Shown: positions 34,442 through 47,104, counted from the stretch's first letter. The stretch is 64,000 nucleotides of DNA from Darksidea phi (GCA_030770425.1 JASJFT010000066.1:124001-188000), one strand, 5' to 3'. The notes: generated by a model not told the origin, from the sequence alone. Numbers and translations: made by a program.

Positions 34442-35471
34442 TCATCCCGCAACCCCAAAAAAGACCCCCTCGCGCCCCGGAACCTCCTCCCCCACATCCC
34501 TAACCTCAACTGCCTTCTTACCCGCCTTATCCCTTCCCATTTGGAACAAGCCCTCATTCTGCTGCATGACAGCCTTGTACCACTCGCTAAACTCGTCATA
34601 GAAATCGCCAGTCGTGAGGTCAGTGAACTCGCGTGTAGCATCGCGATCCCAGCACTCGCGCTCATGTACAATGAGAGCCGCGACAGCGAGCTCCTTGAGC
34701 ACGCCCTCGGGATCATGACACAGCTTTTTCTCGAAGTCCGTCTCGAACGCTAGATCAACAAGCTCTTTCACCTGAAGCGGTGATTTGTTGCCACTTTCGA
34801 TGAACGCACTTACCAATTTCCCGCGCGCACAGTCCTTGAGCGCGTCGTAGTAGAGTTCTTCGGCTATACGGTACATGTAGAAGTGGAACTGGGTGGGCGT
34901 GACATCGGGAAGGATGTACGACTCTGTCGAAGTGACGCCCTCAGGGAGTGCGGTGTGATTGTGTAGGACAGGTGTGTCGCTGTCGGGCTGGGATGCGCCG
35001 CGGTACGTGGAGGTGTACAGGAAGGAGACGAAGCGGTCCATGAAGAGGGGGTGGAAGGCGGGGGGAAAGGTTATGCTGGGCGCGTAGAGGGGACGCTGTG
35101 GAGGGGGTAGGTCACATTTGGGAATTTGCAAAGGATCTGAAATGATACTTACGTTTTCGGGATAGAGACCTCCTTGCAGCTGCATCGGGCCGCCTAGGAG
35201 CATCACCGAGTGGATCTTGAACTCGACGCCCACCGAGGTGATGAGCGTGAAGTTTCGGTCCAGCATCGTGCTGAGCAGGTATTTGCCATGCCTATTGTGC
35301 GTCAGTAGGTCATCCATGCAGTAGTTTCTATTGTACTTACTCCACTCGGATGTGCTCTGGCCGCGGAATTGGCCTGAAGTTGGTGTTCGCGAAGACGAGC
35401 GACAAAAGCTTTGCCGCGCTTCGTTCGTCGGAGGATGGCAGCAGCTGAGGCGTTCCCGTAACCGTCGCCAT
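34442..35471 (-). CDS. BTB/POZ-like domain protein
   Basis: complement(34442..35095, 35153..35291, 35341..35471), 307 residues. Intron 1 (49 nt) is clear. Intron 2 (35096-35152, GTAAGT...ACAG) is 57 nt, has no stop and keeps frame if retained, so two proteins differing by 19 residues are possible. The N-terminal part FTLITSVGVEFKIHSVMLLGG resembles the B-x-x-H-x-x-x-L core of BTB domains. The DRFVSFLYTSTYRG stretch fits the following BTB helix-strand (the usual V-x-x-x-L-Y-T-x-x-Y). C-terminal helices (YRIAEELYYDALKDCARGKL) match the region after BTB in fungal proteins. Likely a protein-interaction adaptor; partner unknown. Confidence 0.68.
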
Positions 35472-35979
35472 GTTTTAAGGGAGGAGTTGAGCGGGCAATG
35501 GGGAGGAGGAGTGTGGGGGGTAGGAGCGGGCGGTGCGCTCAGGCGGGCTTTTATCGTGTTTGGTCGGAGTGAAAAAGTGTAGACATAGTTCTAGAAATTG
35601 TTCGTCCAACTGGCTGGTTGCTAACTGCTAGCTAGACAACGGTGCTTTTCACTGAACTTGGAACGGAGCACTGACCTGGCGAAAACCTTATAGCAGCTTC
35701 TCCATGCTGTAAAAAAGGCATCTACCTATCATGCTTATGAGCTTTTTTCTCTCTAAGCCATGTCTTAGTGTGAGCACTGGCCTGAAGATATTCAGACTAG
35801 GGGGCCGATCTACGTCGCGATCGCAAGACAGCGACACCTCTAGTAGAAGACCACAGGTACTGAAGCCACTCTGAATCAGCTTTCCGAATTTGTACCACGA
35901 TCTTTGAACTCAACGGCCAATCAAAGAATAAACTCCGTAAATTGCTTCTGAATATCACAGCTCAGTTCAACCCCCCCTT
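35472..35979. other. Intergenic region upstream of the BTB-like gene
   Basis: About 500 bases, promoter of the BTB-like gene and 3' flank of SVP26. No gene is seen. Confidence 0.5.
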
Positions 35980-36867
<888 letters not shown>

Positions 36868-37151
36868 GGCGATGGGGCTTTTGTGGGGGTTCGAAGGAAT
36901 TGTTAGCCAGGATGAGGTCACAGGTCGGAAAGGTGGCTCGATTGCTTTCGGAGAATTGTTGGGCCGCGTTCCCGGGGTGTGGGGTGGGGTCGGTCGCGAC
37001 ACCAAAAAAGGTGGTTGCGGGCTCGAAATCTTGGCGTTCTTTTGTGAACAACGGCATCCACCTTGTAGGGAAGGGGACATTTCAGGGACACATCATCCGC
37101 CTGAAAGTTACTTCGCAATCACATAACTGTAATATCACATCAGCCGCCACC
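36868..37151. promoter_or_regulatory. Bidirectional promoter between SVP26 and BUD23
   Basis: Only 284 bases separate the two divergent start codons. No core element is obvious; the assignment follows from geometry alone. Confidence 0.55.
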
Positions 37152-38048
37152 ATGTCCCGCCCAGAAGACATACTGTACGCTCCAGCCGACTTCCCACCCG
37201 TATCGCAAACCAACTGACCCACCCCCAGTCCCCCGGACCTCTTCTACAATGACACCGAATCGCGCAAATACACAACCTCCTCGCGAATTCAAAAGATCCA
37301 ATCCTCCATGACCTACCGCGCCCTCTCCCTCCTCTCCCTCACAACCCCCTCCCTCATCCTAGACATCGGCTGCGGCTCCGGCCTCTCCGGCGAGATCCTC
37401 TCCCAAACAGAGCAAGAAGGCACACCAGGCGGTCCGCACATATGGATCGGATCCGATATATCGAGCTCAATGCTGGGCGTCGCGCTTGAAAAGGAAGTAG
37501 AAGGGGATCTCTTCCTCGCCGATGCAGGACAAGGTGTGCCATTCCGGCCCGGCACGTTCGACGCTGCGATCAGCATATCGGCAATACAGTGGCTGTGCAA
37601 TGCGGAGAGTAGCGAGGAGAGCCCCGCGGGTCGGTTGAGTCGGTTTTTTGGCGGGTTGTATTCGAGTTTGAGGAGGGGGGGACGCGCCGTGTGTCAATTT
37701 TATCCTAAGAATGAGGAGCAGAAAAAAATGGTTTCGCAGGCGGCTATTAAGGCGGGATTTGGGGCTGGGCTGTTGGAGGATGATCCGGGGACGAAGAACG
37801 CGAAGACGTATCTTGTGTTGACGGTGGGTGGTGGCGAGCTTGATGGCGATATTACGGGCGTGGTGCGGGGCATGGATGGTGTTGATGTCATGGATGCGCG
37901 GAGAAGGGCGAAGGGCATGAAGAGGGGTGAGGAACGGAAAGGAAGCAAGGCGTGGATCATGCGAAAGAAAGAGCAGATGGAGCGACAAGGAAAGGTCGTG
38001 AAGTCGAGTTCGAAGTACACGGGACGGAAGAGAAGAGTGCAATTCTAG
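37152..38048 (+). CDS. BUD23: 18S rRNA (guanine-N7) methyltransferase Bud23
   Basis: join(37152..37174, 37229..38048), 280 residues. A 54-nt intron (GTACGC...CCAG) closes in phase 2 and produces MSRPEDILPPDLFYNDTESR, the canonical Bud23/WBSCR22 start. The SAM-binding motif I ILDIGCGSGL is at residues 51-60, followed by WIGSDISSSML and DAAISISAIQWLC. The C-terminal WBS-type tail is very basic (AWIMRKKEQMERQGK and KYTGRKRR). With its partner Trm112, Bud23 methylates a guanine in 18S rRNA of the small ribosomal subunit and is needed for 40S maturation. The unspliced frame would end after 21 codons, which supports the intron. Confidence 0.95.
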
Positions 38049-38312
38049 CATCCTTCCCACTTCACGGCCTTAGGGAATCACGAGCATTGCATCAGCGCGG
38101 CGTTTGGGAATATCGAATGGATTCATGCATCTAGCTATATGCCACTAAAAGTACAGCACTATTCACACCCGTCTGGCTACTTGTACACGTGCCGCATCTA
38201 ATCATGAAATAACGATAAGCAGATCGATCCAAATCATGGGCCGCCAAGTTCAAATGCAGACCGTCTCCGCGCTCGATGACGGCTTCGCTAAATGATAATG
38301 GTTGTGCTCAGC

Positions 38313-39694
38313 TCATGCCTTCTCCATCTGGCCCAAAACAGCATTTGTAAACTCATGCGTGGTTGAGCTGCCGCCCATGTCCGGTGTTCGTACTTTGCTA
38401 CACGATGTTAGCGTTGGTTCACAACAAGCCTCATTCAGACACTTACCCATCCTCAATGACCTTGTAAACAGACTGCGAGATGCGGTTGGCGTGGTCGTCG
38501 AGACCGAGATGTCGCAGCATCATAGCAGCAGAGAGGATAAGCGCGGTAGGGTTGGCCTGGTCCTTGCCCTTGATATCCAGACCAACGTGACGGCACCCAG
38601 GCTCGAAGACAGCGGTGTTGCGGCCCATGTTGCATCCTGGAACAATACCAGGCCCACCAACTAGACCAGCACCAATGTTTGACAGAATGCCTCCGTACAA
38701 ATTAGGCATGACCATGACGTCGAACTGCTGTGGTCGCGACACGCACTGCATGGACGCATTGTCGACAATCATGTCGCTGTATTCCACAGTCGGGTAATCC
38801 TCAGATACCTTCTTGCATGTATTGCGGAACAGACCATCAGCGAGCTTCATAATGTTGGCCTTGTGGATGCAGGTGACCTTTTTCCTGTTGTTGGCCAGGG
38901 CAAAGGCAAAGGCAAACTTGGCGATGCGCTCCGACTTTTCGCGTGTGATGATCTTGAGCGACTCGACGACGCCATCCACAGACTGGTGCTCCAAGCCAGA
39001 GTACTCGCCCTCGGTGTTCTCACGGATGATGCAGAGATCGACGTCCTTGTGGCGCGTCTGGTAGCCGGGGATGTTCTTGATCAGACAGATAGAGGCGTAA
39101 ATGTCGAGCTCTTGGCGGAGGGCGACGTTGAACGACTGGTGGCCGGAGCGCGCGATGGGCGTGTGTAGGATGCCCTTGAGGCCGAGCTTGTTGCGCTTGA
39201 GCGAGGCAATGGCTTCATGGAAGAGCTGCTCGGAGTGCTTATCGCCCGACTCGACACCCGACACGTTGACTTGCTCCCACTCGATGGGCACATTGTCGGC
39301 CTTGAAGATCTCCTTGACCGACTCGGACACCTCTGCGCCAATACCGTCACCTATGGATATTTAATACCAGTTCGACGTTGAGGCGGTTATCGCGGCGTAC
39401 CAGGAATGAGCGTCACGGTGTACTTGCCGCCGAACTTGGTGGGCTTGAAGATGTCCTGGTTGACCGTGGCCATAGCTGCGATCTGTCAGTCTCCTGTCCT
39501 CTTCTGGTATGTATGGCTTTGCGCATACTTCGGGTGGCCATCGAGGGACCGGCGACGCATCGTGCAGCAGGCCTTGCGCCCCGCAGGAGCGTCTATCACT
39601 CTGTTAGCTTGCGCGCTCCGCTCTTCATGGGCCAATTGATATATCGTCGGATGGCGCGTACCTGGGCTGTCTTTTGGGAGCTTCTCGACAGCAT
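38313..39694 (-). CDS. IDH1: Isocitrate dehydrogenase [NAD], regulatory subunit 1, mitochondrial
   Basis: complement(38313..38397, 38447..39350, 39401..39475, 39529..39592, 39662..39694), 386 residues, five exons with all phases closing. Exons 1-2 encode a mitochondrial presequence (MLSRSSQKTAQ then TLLRGARPAARCVAG). The mature part has KYTVTLIPGDGIG, RENTEGEYSGLEHQSVDGVV, MPNLYGGILSNIGAGLVGGPG and the terminal STTHEFTNAVL. Together with Idh2 it forms the hetero-octameric NAD-dependent TCA-cycle enzyme. Subunit 1 is the regulatory (AMP-binding) type, judged from the overall sequence class and from an N-terminal region typical of Idh1 rather than Idh2. Confidence 0.93.
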
Positions 39695-40418
39695 TTCGGT
39701 GGTCGTAGAGGGTGTAAAGGCGGTTGTGAGCACTTGAGGGATTTGAAGCAAAGCAAGCAAGAGCTCCGGCGGCCGAAAAGCAATGACGCCTTGGCACGAC
39801 AACCGCGCCCAAGCCAATCTCGTCCCTTGCCGCGGCTTTTCTTGCAATCAATCTCTGAGCAGAGTTTTCGCTGGAGTTCAGAATCAGAAGTTCCCCCCGT
39901 CTGTGATCAAGGTGGCTTGTCGATTCACTCCGCAGTATACTTTGCGTGCCTTGGGTGCAGCTTCGAAAATCCTCACGATGTAACTTCCCTGCTTCCAAAT
40001 TTGCACGTGAAAGGGACTTGCCCATCACACCAACGCACGTGGCTACTGAAGCTATGCTGATCCTTACACCTCGCAACCCTGCGTATACCATATCAGCAAC
40101 CAGAACGGAACATCAGCGGCCAAACATGGGCCCAGCGAGGTGGTTATCGCTTCTCACATCCCGTACTGTTCTCGTCATACTGACGCAAACCTTTCGTCCC
40201 CATCTTCTTTCGTCTGACTTCTCTTGACCATTTCTCATCCTTCGCCCATGTTTCCTTTCAATTGGAGTATGCCCCATCAATCTTCTCCCGGCAATTAGCT
40301 TGATTGTGGGGTAAGGCGGAACCATCCCGCATAAGTACATCTACATCACTTGGTGCTAAACCCTTCTTCTATCGCCATCACTCCTCCTTTTCATATTACC
40401 GCCTTCCCCTCAGTGAAC
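39695..40418. other. Divergent intergenic region between IDH1 and the dehydrogenase gene
   Basis: About 720 bases carrying two promoters that fire outward. No gene or repeat is recognised. Confidence 0.5.
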
Positions 40419-41484
40419 ATGGAAGAGCCAAGCATCGGTTATATAGGTCTGGGGAACGCCGGCTACCCCATGGCCGCCTGCCTGGCGAAAAAAGGCCATC
40501 GCCTAGTCGTTCGCGATGCAGATTCCGCGCGAGGCATCAAATTCGTAGAAGACTACCCAAAATGCAGAGTCGCTACGTCTGACCCGGATTCATTTCAGAA
40601 CTGCGACGTCGTCATCACGATGTTGCCCAATGGAGCAGTTGTGAAGGAGGTGCTCCTTGGGGAGCAGGGAATTGCGCCGCACCTAAAGCCAGGCATGTGA
40701 TGCTTTCCAGGTAATCAAGCCATTTCTTACAGTGAACAGGGTCAATCGTGATCGACACCAGCTCATCTTCTCCTTTCGATACCCGCGAGCTCGGCCTGGA
40801 GCTCAGCAGGCTCCGTGTGGATCTTGTAGACTCGCCCATCACCCAGGAGCAGTTGCATGCCATTGATACAGGAGGAGCAACATTGATGGTCGGCACGGAC
40901 AAACCCGAAGTCCTTGAGAAGGTACTGCCGCTACTCAAGGACATGAGCACTCACGTCTTTCCTATGGGTGGTCTTGGATCCGGCCACACCATGAAGACGC
41001 TCAACAACTATGTCAGCGTGGGAAGCATCATCGCGCTATGCGATGCTTTGGTTAGCGTCTCGTCTCTAATCAGCTGCCGCTCTGATACTGACAGCTTCAG
41101 GTGACCGGCCAAAAGCTCGGCCTCGATCCGCAAACCATGATTGATGTCATGAACCTGGGCACAGGGGTTAATTTCTCCACAAAGTACTCGATGAAGAACC
41201 TGAAATCCCACGACACTGGCTACCAGTTAGAGCTGCTCATTAAAGACGTGAAGATTGCAAAGGATGTCATCGACAAGTCTGGCTTCCAGAGTGAACTTCC
41301 AAACCTCGCCCTGAAATACCTAGAAGAGTCAGCACAGTTTGTAGAGAAGGGAGCCGATCACTCCGAATGTTTGAAGGGCTGGGAAAAGAGAGCTGGCGTG
41401 GAGATTAAGAAGACCGACAGAAAGGAGAAGAGCGAAAAATTCGAGAGTGTCTCGCAGGAAGAGCCGGTTATACGCATTCTTTAA
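40419..41484 (+). CDS. 3-hydroxyisobutyrate dehydrogenase-like beta-hydroxyacid dehydrogenase
   Basis: join(40419..40692, 40740..41050, 41101..41484), 322 residues. The Rossmann fingerprint IGYIGLGNAGYPMA is at residues 6-19. VVITMLPNGAVVKEVL, LKPG-SIVIDTSSS (across intron 1), GGATLMVGTDKPE and the catalytic-lysine region GSGHTMKTLNNYV follow. NSTKYSMKN-like sequence is in the C-terminal helical domain. The family oxidises small 3-hydroxyacids with NAD(P)+; the exact substrate cannot be read from sequence. Intron 1 only closes if the donor is GC (G|GCATGT at 40693) with acceptor AACAG; no GT donor restores the frame. Intron 2 (41051-41100) is ordinary. A charged C-terminal tail of ~35 residues is extra compared with bacterial HIBADH and has no mitochondrial signal partner at the N-terminus, so a cytosolic enzyme is likely. 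Confidence 0.87.
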
Positions 41485-42685
41485 TCTGCTTGATGCTTTT
41501 CCTACCGTCAAGTGCGTTTCCAGTTCCATGTCTGCAACCTTAGAGATGGCGGAACGGGCGTAGGCCCGATCAGTGCTCCGCGTATGCTTGTTAAAGCACT
41601 TAAACGCATTTCTAAGGCTATAAATCGCCCTACACCGCTCATCTTCATTTCTTTTCTATCAAACAGCTGTAAATATTAATTTTTCCACTTCTCCGCACCC
41701 AAATTTACATTCTCAAAGAAGACTAAAACAGCTTCATCGCATTAATGCCAGCTCAAAAAGACTAATTTGCAGAGTTTTTACATGACGTGCTCTTCTAATA
41801 TCGGATGGCAGTTCAACCGACTATAAAAGGTTGCTGAAACGCATTATAACTTCGAAAAGTATTGAAAAAACGGCATGGCGTTCGACGGCAGCAAGGGATT
41901 GGCCGGCCGCCAGGCGGTCCGAGATGCACCGGCCTTGACCAGGAGGAGGTCACCCAACGGGGCCGTCCTGTTGAGTTTGACCTGCCGAGTTTGTCCTGCC
42001 GAGTTGTCCTGCCGAGTTGTCCTTCGCGCGAGTCGTCCTAGACATAGCATGGGTCGAGTCCTGGCAGGTAAAGAGATTAGATAGCCGCGCTTCTTCATCT
42101 TCCTTCTTCCCTCTCAAACCCAATGATTCTCCTACTTCCTCTCCCTTTCTTCGCAACCTGGTTTTGAGAAACCTTTGACATACACGGCTAGCATTACTAC
42201 AACTAATTATTTACAACAAGTCCTCGGGCAGTTCGCGCCCGTTTCTCCAGCCTTGCCACTCAACAATTACTTTATCCTCAATAGGTCACCAGCCGCCGGC
42301 TTGAAAGCTCTCTCACTTCAAGTCTCATTGTCCTAAAGGTACTCTTACCTCAACTCCTACTACTACATAACCTAACATCTCGCCGCTTTAACGTTTTGCT
42401 CTCATCCCTCTACTCTTCATATGTGGAGCAATCGGCTCGGCCGTCTCGACTACAGACCCTGGTCCCTCGGAAGCGCCGACAAATCTTTGGACTTCATCGT
42501 TTCCCTACCCTCTCAAGTCTTCACAGGACTTGTGCTCGGGTGTCCTTATCGTCAGATAAGCTTTCCGATTCGTGTCCCGTTTCTATCGAGTCTGACGCTT
42601 CACACAGGTCGCTCAAAACTTGGAAACACACATACATCCTTTTAGTCTAGCCTCTACAGATACAAAGCTCGTCTTCATAACCATA
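41485..42685. other. Intergenic region with a short imperfect tandem repeat
   Basis: 1.2 kb. The only structure noticed is a run of 13-14-bp units related to gtcctgccgagtt at about 41967-42036. Downstream part (42300-42685) is pyrimidine-rich and probably the promoter and 5'UTR of the next gene. Confidence 0.5.
41967..42036. repeat. Imperfect 13-14-bp tandem repeat, about five units
   Basis: Units read cctgttgagtttga, cctgccgagtttgt, cctgccgagttgt, cctgccgagttgt and a diverged last copy. Copies 3 and 4 are identical. It lies outside genes. Confidence 0.7.
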
Positions 42686-44603
42686 ATGAGGGTTGAAGAG
42701 AAAGGTACCGACCGGAAAGCTGAGATGCATTTGTACTCGCACGGTACGGTCCAGGAACTCCAGGAATTTGGACAGTATATCGAGGACGTCGACAAAGCAA
42801 TCTGCTGCTATGTTCCCGTCGAAGAAGGCATGGTCATCAAGACAGGGGGTAAATTCAGCGGGACAGTAAGTAACCTACTCATATGTACCTACCGTCTCTA
42901 ATGCCTGCAATTATAGACTCTGGTTGTTGCGCACGATGTCGCGGTGGACGGTATCTATCGTAAAGCCCAGAACACCACCTCGCAATCCGTGACCCTCCAG
43001 AAGAACAAGAAGCTCGACTTCGACAGCTTCCTATACCAGACCGATGAAGGAATCATTGACACAGATATGAAGGTTGCTCGAATTCCTGCTATCAGTGCTA
43101 CCCAGGGAGATGGTCTAGAGACCCTTGGTACTGTCGAGGTGCGAATCTACATCATCCGAAGGTTCGGCGAAGAGCATTCACTTGGCGAGGTTTCGGCCTT
43201 TCACAACCTGAAAAAGGGTGGGAACAACGATCATAAGGATGCGGTGACCTACAAGTCCATCGCGCCCGATTTTAAGATGACGTTCGAGGAGAACTGTTCT
43301 ACCCTCAACAACGCTGATAAAAAGCGACTAATAAGGAAGATGGATATGGTGCGGCCAGGAAAGAAGCCATGGGCTACTTTCCGCTTCCACTACCGTAGCA
43401 GAGGTGAGCATCGGAGCCGCTGTGCATTGATTAATCATTGAATAGATATAGATGCAATCGAGGCTCAGGAGATGGAGCTCACTCACGACGCGAAGACTAA
43501 GCTCAAGAGCGAGGCTCACATCATGGAGTTCGAACCAGTTCCAGAGCTACCCTTAGGCGCAAGGCCTGCGAAGAAACACGATGCCGACGGCTCTACTGCT
43601 GTGTCTTCTGCTCCTGCTACGCCTTCCAAGAGCGCTAAGGGGGTATTCAGTCCTGCTGTAAGTGAAGGCAGATTTATCACAGCTCTATTCATCCTTCACC
43701 TCTGTTTATAGCTTATTTTCTGACTACTTGAAGCCTGCAGCTCTCCCTAAGCAGCAGCCACCCCGGTTCTTTGTTCCAACCCCTAAGAAGAAAGACAACC
43801 CGCCCACCCCTGAACGCTCCCCGAACTCCAGCCTTCGCCGCCCAGTCGATAAAGACGACAAGAAGGAGGATCTAAAAGTGACCCTACCCAAGCAGTCTAC
43901 TGGCGGAATGGCTGAGCCTACAGCCTCTGAAGCCACCGTTAGCGCCACTGAGAGCGAGAAGCCTCAGCAGCTGCTTGTCAACGGCACTACTGTTACGGAC
44001 GAGCGAAAGGAGAACGGCAAGACCACTACAAAGGATCAGGCCCCGAAGGCCCCTTCGATCACCAATCCCGATGCTTCACTCGTCGACAGCGGCAAGATCA
44101 CGACGGCTACCGAGCTCAATGAGGAGGCCAAGGAGCCCGTTAAGCCCACCACACCACCCTCTGACAAAGCCGTTGAGGCCCCTGCTCCCGTTGCCAAGCC
44201 GCCTACACCTATACCTACGGCTGTCATGTTACCAGTGAAGCGTCCTGCGCAGCCCCAACTTCCAGGATCCCCAGAGATGAAGCGTACCAAGCCTGCTTCG
44301 GTTGTCCCACCTGCTCGTGCCGCGACTGCTTCTCCGACCGTCTCTCCCATCTCAAAGGGGCCTACGTTAGCGGAGAAGCGTAAGCAATTGGAAGCGGCGC
44401 GTAGGAAACGAGAGACCCTAGCGAGACAGCGGATTCAACTGACTCAGAAGCTGGCTCCGTACAAGCAGCAGATGGAGGAAGAAATGGAACGTATCAACAA
44501 AGAGCTAGAGGAAGAGAATCGCGCGCTCGCTGAAGAGATCAGTCAGTACAAGAACGACATAGCCTTGTTTCAAGAGTTCAAGAAGGCGGAGGATGCCGAT
44601 TAG
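42686..44603 (+). CDS. DUF7918-like fungal protein with a C-terminal coiled coil
   Basis: join(42686..42865, 42917..43403, 43452..43657, 43734..44603), 580 residues; junction phases 0, 1, 0. The N-terminal ~250 residues resemble the fungal DUF7918 fold: YIEDVDKAICCYVPVEEG, TLVVAHDVAVDGIYRKA, GTVEVRIYIIRRFGEEHSLG. The middle third is disordered and rich in Pro, Thr, Ser and Lys. The final ~70 residues form a strong heptad-like coiled coil (LAEKRKQLEAARRKRETLAR, then KQQMEEEMERINKELEEENR). The function of the domain is unknown. The start ATG at 42686 is not certain; an upstream exon could exist, since DUF7918 domains usually start with a further beta-strand. Acceptor for the third intron could also be slightly earlier. 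Confidence 0.75.
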
Positions 44604-45282
44604 GTGGGGTTGAGGGCAGGTATCGGGCGGGGGAACGGGCGTTGCGGGGCGATTGTATACTATCGACAATCGGAAAACGGCGTCGGACGGGCAGGTTTTG
44701 GACTTTGGATCGCGGATCCTGATAGCCGTCAGCGCGCTTTCCATCGGCGAGCAGGTATTCGAGATCGGCCGTTCAGACGGATTAGCTGGGCGCAGGGATC
44801 TGCATGGGCTCTCTGGTATCCTTCTCTCTACTCTTGAGTAAGAGCCTGGATTCCGAGGACACGGATCGGCGTTGCAGAGCTGTATCACTGGCTTTCGACT
44901 TGCTTTCGGATATCGTGGGCGGTACAAAGGGCGTTGAGAGTAGTCTGGATGAGCAGTGCCTCGTTGGTGAGTCGGGTAGGGACCTGCGACGACGGGCTGC
45001 GAGGCTTGTACTTGTTCTGCTCTTTTCGCTTCTGCCGTACCCATGAGACCTTCTTGGATAAATCATTCTTTCTCAAATCACTGCGATGATATGCATGCTA
45101 TTATATGTGATGGTATTTTGAAAATAGGGTATCATTCAATTTTTTTGCCCAAGGTATCTTGCTAAACTGCCACTTCATGCTCGCGTACTCGGTTGTTTCA
45201 CCCATCACGAAGCTAAGTGCCCAAGCGTCGAACTCTGAAAAGCTCTCCTTGACCGCTTCTAGAACTACTTCCGTCATATTGA
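44604..45282. other. Intergenic region, convergent
   Basis: About 680 bases between convergent genes. A minus-strand frame at 45101-45286 looks open but overlaps the real last exon of the neighbouring small gene in another frame, so I treat it as chance. Confidence 0.45.
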
Positions 45283-45965
45283 TCATGTTCTTGGGATCCG
45301 CAGATTCGCTTTGATACGCTCCACGAGTTCTGCGGTTGTGGCGAGTGGCGAGGGGTGTAGATTGCGCTGCATCTAGCGTTAGAAGATGCCGGGGATGTGT
45401 GCATGGGAGATGTATGGGGGAATAAGAAAAAGAGGAGTGATGAAAGAGAAGAAAATAACGGAAGTGGAGTTTTTGGAGGTTGGGAACTTACTTTTCTCAT
45501 CCATGTTACGCATTCTTCATGCGTCCATGTCTCGGGTTCTGACGAGCGGGGAAGTTAGCAGACCGCTTTAAACGACTATAGGACGTAGAATGCAGAATGG
45601 AGAGGTGTGCGATTTCGGTCCTTAGAACCATCCCGTCATGGCGACTCTTGGAACGTAGAATAAGACTCATCGACGGCAAATCTCTATGAAATCCACAGCC
45701 TGCAGACCCTACTGAGCCCCGAAGATTTGGGAACTAAGAGTAGGAAGAGGCATGTGCCGATAGAGAGGAAGAGCAGTGGCATACCACCGGTAGGATCTGA
45801 ACTGGGGAAGAGATCTTGGCCCCAGATACTCCATGCTGCTACGCCGGTTATGATGGCTGCGAAGGCAAAGAAGGGCCCCTGATGTTGTTAGGATGTTTTG
45901 GGGAGATTGATAGGAATGTGGGGACTTACGCGTTGATTTGTTGCGCGGTCGAGTGGGGTTGGCAT
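45283..45965 (-). CDS. Small (88-residue) single-span membrane protein, four exons
   Basis: complement(45283..45372, 45492..45538, 45785..45878, 45930..45965). Introns are 119, 246 and 51 nt, with GTAAGT, GTATGC and GTAAGT donors and good CTAAC branch points; phases 0, 1, 0 close. Residues 1-12 read MPTPLDRATNQR, followed by one membrane span (PFFAFAAIITGVAAWSIWG), a loop SSDPTGEPETWTHEECVTW, and a helical tail LATTAELVERIKANLR. The layout matches a small conserved fungal family of unknown function whose tail resembles SAP/HeH-like (Ish1-type) helix pairs. No single exon is longer than about 30 codons, so simple ORF searches miss it. Confidence 0.78.
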
Positions 45966-46337
45966 GATGAGGGTTGAGGGTGGGTGGCGAAGTTGATGAT
46001 AGTGTTCTTTGAGTTGAGAAGATGTGCGCTTATCTCCTGTGATTCAGAGATACTCGGAGAAGGACTAGCGATTGATATCTCCGAAAATGTTAGAAAAGTA
46101 ATCGTAGGCAACCGTGTTTAAAGATGCATTCGTGGTCTCATTGTCAAACCGGCTCCAGCGCCACAGACGTCGTCACGCCTCTCCACCTACCATTCCCGCC
46201 ACGGACTAGCTCCTCGCCGCCCCTCCGCGGCCCGTGCATCCCACAAGCGAGTTTCCACCTCCACAACAATTTGCGCACCAAACTTTACGATCGCAGGACG
46301 TCTACGCACCCACGCCAATTCCACACACATCGCCAAC
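45966..46337. promoter_or_regulatory. Bidirectional intergenic promoter, pyrimidine-rich near RPL38
   Basis: About 370 bases between divergent starts. The part from 46150 to 46330 on the RPL38 side is C- and T-rich, as often seen upstream of fungal ribosomal-protein genes. Confidence 0.5.
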
Positions 46338-46820
46338 ATGCCATCCGAGGTTTCCGATATCAAGCAGTTCATCGAGATCTGCAGGCGCAAGGATGCCAAG
46401 TGTACGTTTACAACGCCCTCTAGCAACTGTTTAGTGTGCCCGATGCGGCCCTCTGCGATGCGGTCGAACGGTCGCAATTGAAGAGGAGAGGATGACTCGA
46501 TGGGAGGAAGGTGTTTTCAAGGGATTGTACAATGCTAATGCTGTTGTAGCTGCACGCATAAAGAAGAATACCAAGACCAATAACATCAAGTTCAAGGTCC
46601 GATGCCAGCGCTTCATTTACACCCTCGTCCTCAAGGACACCGACAAGGCCGAGAAGCTCAAGCAGAGCCTGCCTCCAGGTACGACCCACCGCACAGCCAC
46701 ACCTCCGTAATAATAAAAGGCATGGGATGGCGAAAGTTTGGAAGTATGGCTAATGTGCTCCTCGTAGGGCTCACCATCTCTGATGTCGGCAAGAAGAACC
46801 CCAGGGGCAAGCGATTGTAG
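46338..46820 (+). CDS. RPL38: 60S ribosomal protein L38 (eL38)
   Basis: join(46338..46401, 46550..46678, 46768..46820), 81 residues. The spliced protein reads [20 protein letters not shown], then [20 protein letters not shown], then [20 protein letters not shown] and ends KKNPRGKRL. This is full-length eL38 of normal size. Introns of 148 and 89 nt close in phase 1. The first is long, as is common in ribosomal-protein genes. Confidence 0.97.
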
Positions 46821-47104
46821 GCGAGTTCGCAGGCGGACGAGTCGGTGGGATTAGGCGAGGCAAGATGAGGGGTGATACCGCATGAGGCATGATGGGAAAT
46901 GGCGGGCGGCGTCTTTTCGGAAAGTATATCTCTATGGATACCGGAACCCTTCACCCATGGGGATTCCATTAAGAATGAAAAACGTCAAAACTTCACAAGG
47001 GCTCGATGACATGCACGGACTGCTCAAACGACATGGCTACGCGATGGCATTGCGATTGAAGCTAACAATCATAGATATGAGACCCTATTGCACGTCTTCC
47101 CCGC

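Noticed and set aside
44505..45076. Several overlapping minus-strand frames antisense to the DUF7918-like gene and its 3' flank
   Set aside because: They are mutually overlapping, lack domains and mirror the codon pattern of the real gene on the plus strand.
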